Positions 22,180-35,473 of a stretch of 64,000 bases of DNA are shown here, piece by piece; position 1 is the stretch's first letter, and every line of letters begins with the position of its first letter. The position numbers and the translations under genes were made by a program. The notes below the pieces were generated by a model. The model saw only the letters and a list, made by a program, of their open reading frames with translations. It did not search any database and was not told where the DNA came from. The DNA comes from Davidsoniella eucalypti. Lineage: Eukaryota; Ascomycota; Sordariomycetes; Microascales; Ceratocystidaceae. Where the stretch lies: contig RMBW01000034.1 in assembly GCA_004009845.1 (NCBI GenBank), forward strand, positions 124,001 through 188,000, given 5' to 3'.

Positions 22180-23373
22180 TCATGAAGGCACGGATGAGAT
22201 AGAATGCGCTCGTGCTTTAGATGCCTCGAGTATTTTTCTCTGCTGTTGTCTCTTGACCAAAAACTCTCCGCGCTGCATTTTCTGGTACTCTTCCTCTGAA
22301 AAGGTCTGTTCCGAAATGGGGTTTGAAAAGCTACGAGGCGTTCCTGACGCTGCATCATATGAGTCAGCAGAGATCTTATCGCTACGCGTTTCCATGTAGC
22401 TATTCCTACGCCCGGAGACTGAGGGAACTCGAGAGGGAAAGAAAGCTCCACCAGCGAGACTAGCGCGGTAACTCTGGAAATCGCTCTCGTCCACACCGCT
22501 GCGGCCGTCGAGTCCACCAACGAATGAGTTCATGTCGCCCATTTCTTTAATGCGTTCCTGTAGCGATGGGTCGACAAGGATGGGCATCAGCAAAGGCTTT
22601 CCCTTGTATGAGCCCAGTGAGCCAGAAGTGAATGTTTTTCCACCAGGCAATTTTGCGGGCGTACTGGATATACTGCTAGGAAAGCTTGGGTGGTCCGCAG
22701 GTAGAGGAATGTTAACCGCCTCAGCAAAGGAATGGGAGATGAAGGGCTCGGGTAGCGGCATAGCACGGTCCTTATCCTCCTCGTCGAGAGCTGCCTGCTC
22801 CGTAGTCGTCTTGTCTTCGTCGCCTTCTTCGTCTGCAGTAGCCTGTGCTGGCTCGGCTAACCTCGGTGCGGTGGATGGCGGCATGTTTACATCATGTTCA
22901 AAGATGAACATGTCTCCCTCGTCCGGTATTGGAAGCTTTGTCCGCGGCTTAGCGAATTTCCGGCGATCATTGTCGACATCGAGGCCTTCGTCCGAGGTAA
23001 AACTCCAAATGCTACCCAGACTACCCACCCGGGGATATTCGTTAGGGTGACCATCAGTTTGATCTAAACTACTGCTCATGATGGGAGCCGCCTGAGGCAG
23101 CGTATGGGTTTGATGGGTCTCGCTAAACTTGACTGACTTCTTAGGGGTCGTAGTCAATTTAGCGGAGGCCAACGCTTGGGGCACAATGGTGCCGTTGCTA
23201 CTAGTCGGTGAAGCATTATTAGACAATGATGTCGGCTGTAGCTTCAGCGCCGAAGGTCGGCGTGGTGAAGACAACACCTGGTTATCGGAAGTGGCCGTGA
23301 GAGTTTGTGCAGATACGATAGATGACGCAGCGGAAGTAACAGCTTCTGGCTGGAGAGAAGTTGGAGACGCCAT
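22180..23373 (-). CDS. hypothetical disordered protein with RVxF-like motif
   Basis: Single-exon frame of 397 codons, not recognised as a named family. It is low-complexity and Ser/Thr/Pro-rich for most of its length, with an acidic segment ('DEEGDEDKTTTEQAALDEED'). A conserved-looking block 'LLMPILVDPSLQERIKEMGD' is followed by 'NSFVGGLDGRSGVDESDFQS', and the C-terminal helix is basic ('LVKRQQQRKILEASKARAHS'). Residues 'KKSVKF' fit the protein phosphatase 1 docking consensus [KR]x[VI]x[FW], but the motif is common by chance. Composition and the ordered blocks support a real gene. There is no signal peptide or membrane segment. It could be a signalling scaffold or cell-polarity factor, but I assign no function. 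Confidence 0.75.
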   Translation of the reverse strand: MASPTSLQPEAVTSAASSIVSAQTLTATSDNQVLSSPRRPSALKLQPTSLSNNASPTSSNGTIVPQALASAKLTTTPKKSVKFSETHQTHTLPQAAPIMSSSLDQTDGHPNEYPRVGSLGSIWSFTSDEGLDVDNDRRKFAKPRTKLPIPDEGDMFIFEHDVNMPPSTAPRLAEPAQATADEEGDEDKTTTEQAALDEEDKDRAMPLPEPFISHSFAEAVNIPLPADHPSFPSSISSTPAKLPGGKTFTSGSLGSYKGKPLLMPILVDPSLQERIKEMGDMNSFVGGLDGRSGVDESDFQSYRASLAGGAFFPSRVPSVSGRRNSYMETRSDKISADSYDAASGTPRSFSNPISEQTFSEEEYQKMQRGEFLVKRQQQRKILEASKARAHSISSVPS

Positions 23374-25762
23374 AGCCCCGGTTGCGGTAGTCGAGTATGG
23401 CAGAAAATGCCGCTTTCTTTTTCGAGGTTGTGTTGTGGCGATAACTGCGTTTCCAATGCTTGTTTATTGTTGTTATGGAGGTTGAAGGAGGCTAAAGAAG
23501 CACAGGCAAGGAGATGTTGTCGGCAAAGAGATGGCCGTGTCGATTAGCGAGACAACCGGGTTCTCGTAACTGCTGAGTGAAGAGGAAGAAGAAAACAGGG
23601 CAGCAGTTGCGACTGTCGTCAAGAACAGAATCAAGAAAGACCGATTGTGGCGGCGTGTGGCGGATAAGTCCCGATCGGAGCAATTTCCGTGTCGGGTTTA
23701 CAGCGATCCAACAGACGGCAGTATTGATGTCGGTTGATTGATTCTTCTTTTTTTTTTGTGTTTAGTTCTATCCGCTGCTGGCGATTTTGTGGATAGCGTC
23801 GGCGAGAGAAATATAATGAAAAATCGGGCAAGTGGCAAAGAGGATTCCGGGGTTGCGTTTTGCGATTCGGTTGTTGCAGTATTCCTACGACTTCGATCGA
23901 AAATGATTTGCTACAGTTCTGACTGGCGGCGTCGTCGTTAGACTCGATTCAGCTCTATATGTAGTGATTGATAACTCGCAAGTTTTAGAGGAAGAATTAC
24001 GAAGCCATAATTGGGAAAAAAAAATCGGAGAAATATAGTAAAGGGTATGGCTCCCTCGTGCCTAGTTGTTGAAATCAGGGTGGCCTCGAACTTATATGTC
24101 CCAGAAATCTGGGCGTAGAAGCAACAAGGGCAGCTTTCCAAAGGCCTGACTATGTAGGGATACTAGGACTAATGACATCAGATAGATGCCTATTTCCCTG
24201 ACTCATAGTCATTTACTACCAGCGCAAGAGTTTCTGGGCCAAGTCATAAGTCAGTACTTCCATAGGGCTAACTATTTAGATTTTATGCTTACATTTTACG
24301 AATATATTCCTAAATAAATATGTGTACGGAAATATCAAAGGAAACTTCCACGATCCCATATCTTGCACTACTGATAGGAAGAAAAGGAAGAGCACTTATT
24401 AAAGAATCAAAATTGACAATAGTCGCTATGTAACAGCACCATTACCAATATGCCAAGATGCATGTCCTGCAGCACGGCCGGTCTAACATGCTCGATCACA
24501 TTTGTATGTACATAGCATGCACTAAGCACATGGACTGTCAATATCACATGGTAGTAATCCAAGCACTGAGGATTACGATTACACCAAACCGAAATCTGCC
24601 TCTAACACAGAAAGGGCACCAGATTGCAACAGAATCGACTAAACTTTTAAAAGAAAGCGCCGTCTTTCTTTCGATGTCAACTCAAGAGACCAACGGATAA
24701 GGATAAAAATGTATGTAACACTATTATTTGTATGCAAGTACAGATAGCTTAGTGTGAGACACTAAAAGTCTAGCCCTTTCTATAAGACTTGATAAACAAT
24801 AAAAATGGACATCATCTCTCATGGCCTTAATTTTGCAATATGTGCGTAGACACATTTTGTATATTGCCTTCTTTTTCTCTATGATAATGTGCAACATTTC
24901 TGTGTCGTTTTATCTTGTATTTTGTCATTGAGTATCAAATTCCCATGTCACCATAAATACCTCGACATTCTTTTACTTTAACCCTTAACATTATTACGTA
25001 TCTATGTAGACCACTTTACGTTGATTATCAAATTTTGATTCTATTCTTTATCATATCTTTAATTGTATATTTCCTATCTTTACCCCTCCTTTTTTCGCCA
25101 TCCTATCCATTTCCTAAAGGCCTTTCGCTGTTTTCAGACATCCAATTAGCCCTTTTCTCCCTTACTAAGCACATCACCCTTGCTTCTCCTAAACCCTAGC
25201 TAACAACATAATCTTACCCATTTTGTTATATAAGTCAACACTATAGTATAACAGAGAAATGAATTTGCATCAAGACGTAAAACGATTAATACACAAGTAA
25301 TAGAAATGAAGCTTGTTTGCATTGTCAAAGATCGAAACCTCCCATAGCTTATATCTATCTTTTAAAAGCAAATAAGTAAAAACCAAACCTTGTCAAACTC
25401 GAGATATCACATTTGATAACAACAACTTTACCTAACTGTCTGCTCTTATCTTCTATTTCTACTAGTTGAAATACTGCTAGACACTAGAGCAGTCTAGCTC
25501 AACCGTAATATTATCAACCGATATATAAAGCATATCGATATATAGGGTCTAACTCGAGTTACCGTGAGAGAAAACAAGCATACACCACTTTTCATATCTG
25601 ACACCCATAGGAAAAAAAACCTAAGCCTTAACACACCGCTACTTTCCTGATAATTTAAAAACAATAGACTGACACACCGAAAAAAAATAATCATAATAGC
25701 TATCTCAAATCATAGAACTAGAAGAAGCTGCCTTGTATATTTGCTAACTTGTCCAGGTATAA
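23374..25762. other. gene-free region, 2.4 kb
   Basis: The first 500 bp should be the promoter and leader of the minus-strand gene ending at 22180. The remainder, to 25.7 kb, is AT-rich and stop-dense with no recognisable gene, RNA or transposon end. An AAACCCTAG telobox-like motif lies near 25191. Confidence 0.5.
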
Positions 25763-26430
25763 ATGTCGCAACCCCCTAGCCTCCAACATGATCTTACTAA
25801 TGTCTCTCTGGCCCTTCGTCCTGCTTCTTCTCCACACCCTTCCACGGATCCCACAGATGACGTCTCACATGCGCCCTCCACATTTGTTACGAAGGAACCT
25901 CCGGCTAGCCATCGGCTTATGGCACGTCCTTTATATGATACGATTGAGGACTTGGAATCAGACTTGATAGCTCGGGCAAGGCTCTGCGGGTTTTCTGTGG
26001 TCGAAGACAGATCAACACAGTTGTGGCAAGACAAGCCACAACTGTGTATTTCCGGTGAATAAGAGGATGTCTTGGAGGCCTTGAAAGAACAATCCGCCAA
26101 ACTTCTACAATCAAGGATGGCTGTCCGTGGAAAGCCAGAGCATCCGCTTTGGTCAAGAGCAACCGGAAATGGTCGTTTTCTAGTATCTCTGACCACTCAA
26201 ATCATGAGTCTGTTATTTGTCGTGCTCTTACAGATGATATGAAAGCTCGGATTCGAGCTATAACTTCAAACTCTAGAACCAAGCCCCTTGCAATTTTGAG
26301 CGCACTGAAGCAAGAATATCCGGAAGCTGGCTTCGATCCAGTTGATGTGAGAAACTATCGGTATAGGCTCAAGCAAGCAAAACGAAAGCATCAAAACCTA
26401 CTGGTAGATAGTACTTCAAGCGAAAGCTAG
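25763..26430 (+). pseudogene. FAR1/MULE-transposase-like N-terminal remnant
   Basis: Two open frames in different phases fit a single broken gene. The first (from 25763) contains 'LIARARLCGFSVVEDRS' and hits TAA at 26060-26062. The second (from 26149) contains 'KSNRKWSFSSISDHSNHES', where a Trp is followed by His-x-Asn-His as in the zinc-binding WRKY-GCM1/FAR1 fold, and then 'KPLAILSALKQEYPEAGF', resembling the helix that follows in fungal Mutator-like transposases. It ends with TAG at 26428. No transposase core or terminal repeats are found. It could be a dead MULE fragment or a decayed domesticated FAR1-type factor. The assignment rests on remembered motif spacing and is moderate. Confidence 0.45.
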
Positions 26431-26574
26431 ACTACAGCCTAAATATTGGTACACGTAACTTGTTGACATACACGTTTTACAGTAATCTATAGTATGCTTT
26501 CTGTTTAACATGACTTGGTGTTATGAATGAATTGTCCGAGAAAAAAAAAACAGATATATATCTTTTTGTGTACC

Positions 26575-29500
26575 CTAGAGCTTGGGGCTTGACTCTTCGA
26601 ATGCACGGGGATCCTTGTGAGGCGTTGGAGCGCTGCTAGCAGGTAGTGATCTCTTCCATGTGTTGATATCCATAATGCGGCTGTATCCTTCGCCGTAAAT
26701 ATCCTGTGGTATGGGAAATGGCGCCTTCGTGTCTTCCGATTCGTTGCGTTCCTTGCCAACTTCCTCGACTAATGTACCGATGACTGCAACAATTGAATCT
26801 ACCGTAGATGGCGTCAACTTTATAACCTCCTTTAGATTAGTCTCGAGAACACTCTTCGAAGCTTGCAGAATAGATTCGACCACGATTGCCCGGATGGAAT
26901 CCTTGGTCTCGGCATTTGTATCTTTGACCAGTTCTAAAGCCTTGGATACGGTGGCTTCGACCTTGGACTCGCCACGGGCATACATTTCGATAGCTAGCTT
27001 GGCCCGCTTGGTACCCTTCATAGTAATGAAGTTGTTGAAGAAATCGATGATATCTTGCTTGGTTAAAACTTTGATGTGCTCGGCATCCAGCGCGCCTAAA
27101 GTTTGCGATACAGTGTTAGTAAACTATACATATCGCGACCTCGAAGTGTTGAGATGAACATACCAAGATCAAATCTGTAGTAGCCAGAGGTGATTTGAGA
27201 TACGAAAAGTGATGTTTCAGAAGACATGTTATCGTGCTTCTTCAAACGACGCACAATGAGACTACGCTTGTGAGATTCAAAGTCTGCGTCACTCATATCC
27301 GCTAGAATCTGCTGCTGGCCATCTAGGAAAGCCTCGATACGAGAGTGAAGGTATTGGGGGTACTTTTCACTCTGAATCAAGATACGGAAAGCCAACATGC
27401 TTTCCCATGACCTGACAGCCGAGAAGACAACATATCCAAGTTGCTCCTTTGTCCGTAGTTGATCAAACGTAGGCTCGTGGGTTATCTGTGCATACAGCTG
27501 CGCCGTAGCACGTAGCCTTAAGTCGTCGTTGGATCCGACGTATAACCAATACTCCAGGCAGTTGTTGATGTTTTCAGGATCCTTGAGCGTCTTGCTGAAC
27601 ACATAGTTTGATCTTGGGGGAAGAACAAGATGGCGAACAATCGGGAATTCTGTTGCAGGCAGTTCCTTACAGTCGATGATGGATTCAACCAACTTGGTAG
27701 CATTTAGTGCATCTTCTTTCTCCAGGTTGCCGTGAGCAATGACTTCAAAGTAGGCTTGCCCAAACATGATGTTTTGGAAACTACGCACACTTTCGGCGGT
27801 CATGGTTTCAAGGTAAGAAATCTGTCCGTCAATTGAAAAGTCCTTGTCTGTCACGAGGCATTGTGTGATGAATGAGATTTGGTTGTAGGCCGACTGAAGC
27901 TCCCAGTTGCGCATATTACGCTCGATACGCTCCTTGATGATCTCGAAGCGCTCATCAGTGATTTCCACGTTGCGAGCCTTGAGAAGAACATCCTTAAGCA
28001 AGACGGGCAGCTTGTCATTGTATCCGCTCACCTCGATGCTTACACCAGCACGCTCGACGCCAATGTTATAGGCTAGGCCAGCAAGTTCGGCATCATACGA
28101 ACTTTCCATTAGCGAGTCACGCACGAGTTCTGACCAGATCCTGGCCTGAGTCGCTGTTTGGCATGTGGCATAGATCAAGGGTTGCCGTATATGGATAATG
28201 AAATAAGCTTTAGGTACTCCGAAGGTGTCGTCTTTTTTCCACCAAGTACGAGCCTTGGCATCGTTGCGGATCAGGGTAGGGGCCACGGCTGGCTCTTTGA
28301 CATGCTTCATGTGCACATCGAGGTTGGTGGGTATGAACCTGTTCTTCTCCTTCTCGTATAGCTCTTTAGGACGGGTAGCGGTAGTGCATTGTAGAGCAAG
28401 ACGAAGTTCTTGCAAGAAGGTTTCATCCAAGTCTTCTAGTTTGTATTCGGTCTTGTACCACTTTTCGCGTTGGTCCCAGTCACCTGGGTAGTTCTTCGAG
28501 ATAAGCATCATGCGGAAGTTGTCTGGGTTCAACAGATTGATGACTTGCTCAATTAGCTCAGAGGAGAATTTGCTGAACTTGCTAGAGCCACTCAAAATCC
28601 ACTCGCGAGGCAAAGGGTCTTGCATGGTAGCACTTGTTTTACTGGTGAAACGACTTTCTGCGGTCTTCTGTGAGAACCTGAATCTCAAGTCAGCAAGTGA
28701 CCGCTGCTCTTCGTGAATCCAAGCCTGAGGTTTGGTTTCTCTGAGCAGAGAAACATATTGGAAGAAGATTTTAGTGATCTCCTTGTAATTTTGCAAGCCC
28801 TTTACGTGAATGGTTATTAGTTAGTATTATTTCGACGTGAGTTGCTTGTTACTTTAATTTATCACTTACGGCTTCGGTGAGCTTCATTGCACACTCTAGA
28901 ATCTTGGGACTGCCTGGCCCAGTCGAAGACGACCCAGCACTCAAGTCGTTCACCCAACCCTTGGCTTTTAGATATGCCATCAAGCTTCCGGGGCCTTCGT
29001 GGCCCAGAAGATGGCAGACATAGGAACTCAGCTGATATTCGTATAGGTCATACTCGTCAATGATTGGGAACGTCAAGAAGAGCTCACGCTTGTCATAAAC
29101 GGGTTTAGTATAGCAGATTTTTCCTAGTTCCGACTTGCGGAGTGGGACTTCGTCGGTCCAGCGATTGGGTGCGAGGTTTTTGTTTGGGATAGGCGTGAAG
29201 ATGTTGGTGACCCATTTTTGCAGGAGATCCAACGGCTCGCGTCCCAAGACAACAAGCTTCATCCGGTTTGCAGAGTAGTGCTTAGCATGGAACTCAATGA
29301 ATTTGGCGCGAACATTGATCCCTTGGCTCTCTGGGATAGTCTTCAGCACCTCAAAGTTACCAGTACTAAAGTGGCATTGTGGATGATTGGGGTTCGATAA
29401 AGACTTGTTAAGTTGATGCAACCTCCAAATGTCAGACTGGAGGTTCTTCTTATTTTCCGAGTCGACTGCCTTCAGCTCACGATCCAAGGAGCTCTCCAAA

Positions 29501-30025
29501 AACAAGGGCGCAATGAAGAATTGGGCAAAGATATCAAGAGCATTGTAAAGAGGGGATGGGTTATCTTCGGTAGGCTCTTGATCGTTTTCGGGCTTGGCAG
29601 CGACATCAAAGAAGTAGTTGGTAGAAGTAGATGCAGTATAGGCGTTCGAGTTACCCGAGTTGGCGGAAAGATATTGGCTGTAGTGATTTTCACCGGGATA
29701 TTTCTTCGTACCCATGAACAGCAACTAATATATCATCAGAATAACGGGAATGGTGTAATTAGCTTATTTCTGGGGTACGTACGTGTTCCACGGCATGGGC
29801 CATGCCTGGCATGCTATTTTCGTCGCTGTAACTGCCAACATTGACGTCTAAAGCGGCGCTCGCCTTGTCTGTCTTCGGATCATGGGCTAGGAGAACCTCG
29901 AGGCAGTTTGGTAGGCGAAGAATTCGGTATGAACGATCATCGATGTCCGGCTTTTCGATTTTCTCGGTAACAATTTCGGCCTGTAGTTGAGGCACAACAA
30001 TGTCGGCTTTAGCGGTTGAGCTCAT
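26575..30025 (-). CDS. STE23: insulin-degrading-enzyme-type M16 metalloprotease (Ste23-like)
   Basis: Predicted 1084-residue protein from four exons: 29783-30025, 28870-29724, 27164-28799 and 26575-27095. All junctions keep the frame, and the last intron has an ACTAAC branch. The inverted zinc motif His-Ala-Val-Glu-His is at residues 77-81, split from 'LLFMGTKKYPGENHY' by intron 1, and the distal zinc ligand Glu171 lies in 'ELKAVDSENKKN'. The mature family features 'SANSGNSNAYTASTSTNYFF' and the C-terminal 'RTKEQLGYVVFSAVRS' are present, along with 'SGYYRFDL' before the last exon. Length matches Ste23 and IDE (about 1020-1030) with small insertions. The enzyme degrades short peptides in the cytosol, peroxisome or mitochondria. 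In yeast Ste23 helps mature a-factor; whether it does so here is unknown. Confidence 0.95.
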
Positions 30026-33000
30026 CTTGTATTTGACAAACGGTGATCAAACGATATGAATAGTTAACTTCTTTTTGGCCGTTGTAAAGGAGTAAAGGAG
30101 TGAAGGTTAAAGGCAGCAGTATGATATTTTTTATGGCAGCGAAAAAAAGAGCCGAGTGATTGGGTGAGCAGAGTTTTTTTTCTAATGGTGCATATACGCC
30201 GGGTATTAGCATCCAGTGTGGTCAATTTGTGGTAGGTATAGGCTACTACTATGATTAGTTTATGTTAGTTGTGTCTTGAGAAGATGGAATACAAGCGCGT
30301 AGGTTGTAGACGGCTATATGTCTAGTTTCACCTACGGAATGCTATGGTGAAAGGTTTGTGATGCCTATGACAAGGCGGGTTCTTGTGTTGTATTGGCTCA
30401 AGGAAGAAGAGGTGAGACTGAAAAAGAAAGCCAAGTACGCTTTAATAATAGTGCCTTGCCTAATACGATAACAAGTACGCACAATTAATATAGTATATGT
30501 GGCAGAACAGCGGGGATGACTAATAGTCCTTTGTGGCTATTCATGTACGGTGCAAGCTGATAGTGAAATAGATAATGGTGAAGTTATGGTGGCAATGAAG
30601 TAATGGATGTAATAGATGTAACACCACTGTTACTATCAATATTTCCTGGTGTGAAAAAGAAAGGTTAAGTAAGGCAATTTTGGAAAGAGAATGGGCGAAT
30701 GCAGCTAGATAGCCCCATAACAGAGCTAGTTAGTCCCTGCTCTGTTGTGAAGAATTGACTGGCTGAAAGAATGTCAAAGATTAGGATGATCCAGGAACAA
30801 GAGTAGGGATCCTTGATATGTATGATACTATTTTGTGAGAGGTAACAAAGTAGAGTCGTCTGTAAGGCATTGTCAAGTGATTTTGAATAGTTGGGGTCTC
30901 AAGGGAACTAGGACAGTTATTCAACGAGAAATCCTGTTCGTCTTAACAAAGCCCCTATCCTTGCTAATACTACGACCCCGCTCTCTTTCAAATAGATTAC
31001 CGGTAGTTAAATAGAGTTATCATAGGGAATCATGAAACTATCTACATATGGTAGAGAAAGGAGACGGCTTTGTACAGCCTGTAGATATCATAGTGTTGTC
31101 TAACTATGTATTTTGATGGCAACTTGAACTTGACGGGGTTGTAGAGTCGCGATGCAAACTTTGCAGCATAGGAGCGGAGTGGGAGTGGGGAGGGTAGAGT
31201 GGCATAGTACGTTGATGATAGTATATGTCTTTATTCGCAAGACATATAATGTACCAACCACGTCCTACTCAATGTGAGATATACACATTGTAAATGCAAG
31301 ACTGATGGGACATCCTGGATCATAGTACTAGATATACCGATATGGTAAATACATTGCTAAGCCGTCTATTCAGTAAGTCTATGGGGCTAAACCTTTGTAA
31401 CAACCATGATTTGCGAACATGATGTTGCTAGCATGTCTTTGTGTCAGGTTTGTGCTCCAGGTATTGTCTTCTGGGGCCTTATGGCATTTACCCACAAGAC
31501 ATCTTGAAAAGGGGCAAGAAGAGAGTGTTTTTGGTGTGGTAATGGGATCCGAAGGTAAGCCAGTACAGGGGAAGCCGGCCCACAGACGTGGTAAGTTTGA
31601 TTTTGGCAGGGTGCGTCGGGCCACGTCAGTGCATAGATGATTAGACGGCCAGACGGCCAGACGTCGTTTTGGCTTCCATTTAGTATAAAGTGATACACTT
31701 GTATGTACGTAGTTGCCGAATATAGAGGTTTTAAATGGTGAAGGTAGAGTGAAGCTCAACACACGTAATATATATGGCAGGGATTTTTTATAGGGAAACC
31801 AAAATGATCATTTTTGTATTTATGCATTTGGAGGCAGAGGTATGGCTAGAGGTAGAGTGCTTACATCGAAAAGCGTGGACGGATGTGTTTGTGGGCTTAT
31901 GTTGCTATTGCAAACTAGAATCTAAGTATTTTAAGTTAATTCAATATCACAACGCGGGAAACGTGGGACGGATGCAGAACAGATGTATACGAAATTAACG
32001 GAAACTAAGGTTACGCCGATCTTAGGCGGCTTCCGTGGATTGTCTTACAGGTAAAAAAACGAAAACCGGCAAGTAGGCAGTATTACCGCAGCGGACTGAC
32101 GTTGCACTAGAAATTACGCTGGAATCCAACGCGGGATGAAAGATTTTACAGCATCAAAAGGTGCGGCGGAACGGAAAATCGAGATGTTGTCTACTAAAGG
32201 TTGAAAGCATTCACTAACTGCATAGTAGTGATGGAGACCAGTTGCTTTCTAAGACGTCATGAGTGGTTAGATGTTGTATACTACGGACTCATCGTTGGTA
32301 CACTTGGAGCTTAGTTTTTAACAAGTTTTAGCGGCTGTGGTTTCACTAAGACTAGATTTGCTTAGAGTGTAATTGGGTCGTTCATGAAGCTAAAAATGAT
32401 AGTGTTTAAGTGGATAGGGCTAAGCATAACAGAGACTTTACGGCCAGGATAATCATATAGATCACAAACTTGGTGTGCTCTGATTGGTGTACTGATATCG
32501 CCATTCCGGCATCAAGTAAACAGTAGCAAAATGCGGGCGAGATTCTGGGGGGCCATGCACCAACTTACGGGGGTTTTATTGGTTTGTTTGCTTGTTTGTT
32601 TGTTTGTTTGTTTGTCTGGATCAATGGAGGCAGGGATCTTCCTATAATATCGCCGGATTTTCGTGTGGGGGGACGCTTAAAAATAACGAAACATGCGAAA
32701 CAAAGACCGCAGAAGGTTGCACGGCAGTTTAGTTAGAGGAAGCTTGAGATTGTAGCTGCAATTAATGATGCTAGGCTTCAGCTCTGAGGGCACAATGGCT
32801 CATCAGGAAACGTCAATTGATGATCTTTCGGCTCCGCAATAGGCAACTTGCTAACGAAGCTTGGGCCCAAAAACACAGTATGCAGATAAAGACTAAGAAA
32901 TTCACCGCTGATATGCCGGCTAGGTGGGCAGCCAAAATGAGGTATAGAAAGTGAGATGGAGCAAGATGATGTATTACCAGATAGTAAAACTATGGGTGTT

Positions 33001-35471
33001 GAAATGTTTGTTTAGGACAATAGCGCACAATATATATTCAAGGAAGGACTGCTAAACTGTTTGTTTTGTATTCCAAGTATATAGGAAGGTACCATAAATC
33101 ATAACAAAGTTTGTAACTACCTAGATCAGAAAAGGAAACATATGAAATACGAATACATATGTAAATGAACAAAAGGCATGTTTGTGCATATCCCAAGAAA
33201 CAGGCAAAACTAAATATTGGAAAGCCTCGATGTCCGTAATAGTTGCATCTTGGTCTATTCAGGTTTCATTATCAAGTGTAGCTAAGGATTGAACGATACG
33301 AACAATTTTGCCGGCCAGGCTTATACCAATGAAATGGGCAATTCAGCTAGCTCCAGCCAGCATATTCTAGCAGCTCTTCTGAAGCTCAGCCTAGCTAGGC
33401 GACGAAGTTACAGAAATAATGGATCTTGAGGTGGCAATTTAGCTTCAATGAATTACTACAGCCTGTTAATACAGCTATATGCTTCATCGACGGACACATA
33501 TGGCGTCTTATATAGTTACAAAAATTGCATCTGTCAGAAGTCCATATCAAGTATACTTATGTGTATTCTTCTGACTACCGGAGTCGCCTTATTTGTCAGT
33601 TTTTGATACATATTTATAGAGCCATTCGTCTTGCAAATTACAAGAATTGTCTCCGTACCATCCAGTCCCCCAATTAACCTTGTTGTTTGTGTTTTCTATA
33701 AGCTTATATTGCTAACCGTATTATTCATGCTATGCTCCTAAATACTCATGTACATTATTATGTAGGCTGTGCTGTTCGTTCCGTAGACTAACACTATGAA
33801 TGTAGCATACCAATACTACTTGAGAGCATGTGACTATATGTATAGTATGCATTCCTACTAGAGTCTGTTGTAAGGTCCGTTCGTAGTCTTAGATCATCCC
33901 ACAGATATACGTTTCAGCACATCCAATACACAAGTACTTTGATTCACAAGAGCACATTTCCAGTTATATATAATAATACATATTGCATATCTAGCTACAT
34001 ATGTGTGACAAAGCAATTCACCGGTCTCTCATTCCTGCCTTAACGCAATGTAGTAGATGTCTTCATTAGCCCCGACGCATGTATCTATGAATATATGTGC
34101 CCTTGTCAGACCGCCTTCATAGCTTCGATATCACCTTTGTTATCACAGCGAAGGTATCACTACCGGTAACCATAGCAGCTTTCACATTAAAATATAGTTT
34201 ACAGCGTTTCACTACATCTTGGCTTTGCTTCCTACACAAAAAGACTTATATGATTCCATAGTAATTACAACGGCAACATGGGGATCTCAAACAATCCATA
34301 TTCTGCACTACCGGTATACAGGCAGTGTGTACTTTGAGTTATGTAATGCATATAGCATGTTTGGTGGTACTTCCGATGTACTGGTACACACTATATGTCG
34401 GGTTCGTCCACCATACGTTGCAAGATACCATTGTCTAGCATTTATTAGTTCCACTCTAGGTGCTTTGCTTTTGGTAAAGAAATTGGCTATGGGAAGGCAA
34501 CTTGCATGGAAAACTTTTCACTCCGTTCTTGCTTCTTGCCAAGTTAAGGTCTGCTATCATCCATGCTTCTATTCAAAACTACGGATCTATGTACTTCACT
34601 CTCCCTTTCTATATGGTACGCGGAGTCCATCTACCCGAATGTTCTCGGGTTCTAGATTCCAGCTTCCTATCTTGTCTTAAATTACCCCTCGAAAGTAAAT
34701 AAAGGCATTTCACCAAGTTGAGTAATCCCGCTATGTCCGGACTCCATGAGACATAATATTAGGCTTCACTGAATCTTTCTGATATATGCCACATCCCAGT
34801 TCGATGGGATCTCTACTATCTTTTCCACGGCAAAAGGACGGTCAAGGGATTTTTTACGTATCCTCCTCTCTCTCTCTCTGCACTATGGTCACATGGCTTA
34901 TTACATTGCGCGTACTATCCATTAATGGCGAAACCCAAGCTTTCAGCAAATCGTGAAGCGCTAAACTCATATATCTTTGTTGAATCACAGTAGTAAAATT
35001 ATGTGAGATAGGCAAATCGTCTAGGATGTAGTGAGCCAGCCACAAACAGCCCTTCGCTTCATCAAGGTACTTAAGCTCCCTTATTAAGTGGTGAGATGTG
35101 GCCTTGAATCACTCCCTGTACAACTAATGCCAAAACGCCAATTTTGGAGAACTTGAGCTAATGCTTCTAGTAGGTTCTTCACAGACCGCTGCTTCTAGTT
35201 TGGGCTAAAATGCCCCTTGTATTATCGTGCTAGAAATACAGGTTAGCCCAGCTCGTCCTTCGTCATATGTAAATGCTTGAGTTGGATCCTCGACCCAGAG
35301 GGCATAACCGGAGAAAGATCTGCTATGGCTCTATACTATGTTCTATTATAGAGGCTACTAGTGTGATCTTAGTCGATTGCTAATTGCTTATATACAGCCC
35401 ACTGACAGTGCTCCTACAAAGTATATCTATAGAGTGATCAGACCAAAAACGATATAAGCTAATTGTACAAG
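30026..35471. other. gene desert, 5.4 kb
   Basis: No coding gene is supported on either strand. Frames such as 31379-31762 (minus) and 34219-34680 (plus) have no recognisable domain. The first few hundred bases are the STE23 promoter. The region is AT-rich and contains a (TTTG)n microsatellite at 32582-32615 and a (CT)n run near 34861-34882. The right end is the flank of the pogo element. No RNA gene is recognised. Confidence 0.5.
32582..32615. repeat. (TTTG)n microsatellite
   Basis: About eight TTTG units with two single-base interruptions, in non-coding sequence. Confidence 0.9.
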
Positions 35472-35473
35472 TA

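Noticed and set aside
31379..31762. 127-codon minus-strand frame
   Set aside because: No domain, no supporting exon structure, in a region without other coding signal.
34219..34680. 153-codon plus-strand frame in the gene desert
   Set aside because: It starts with TTG and has no recognisable domain or neighbouring exon; most likely chance.
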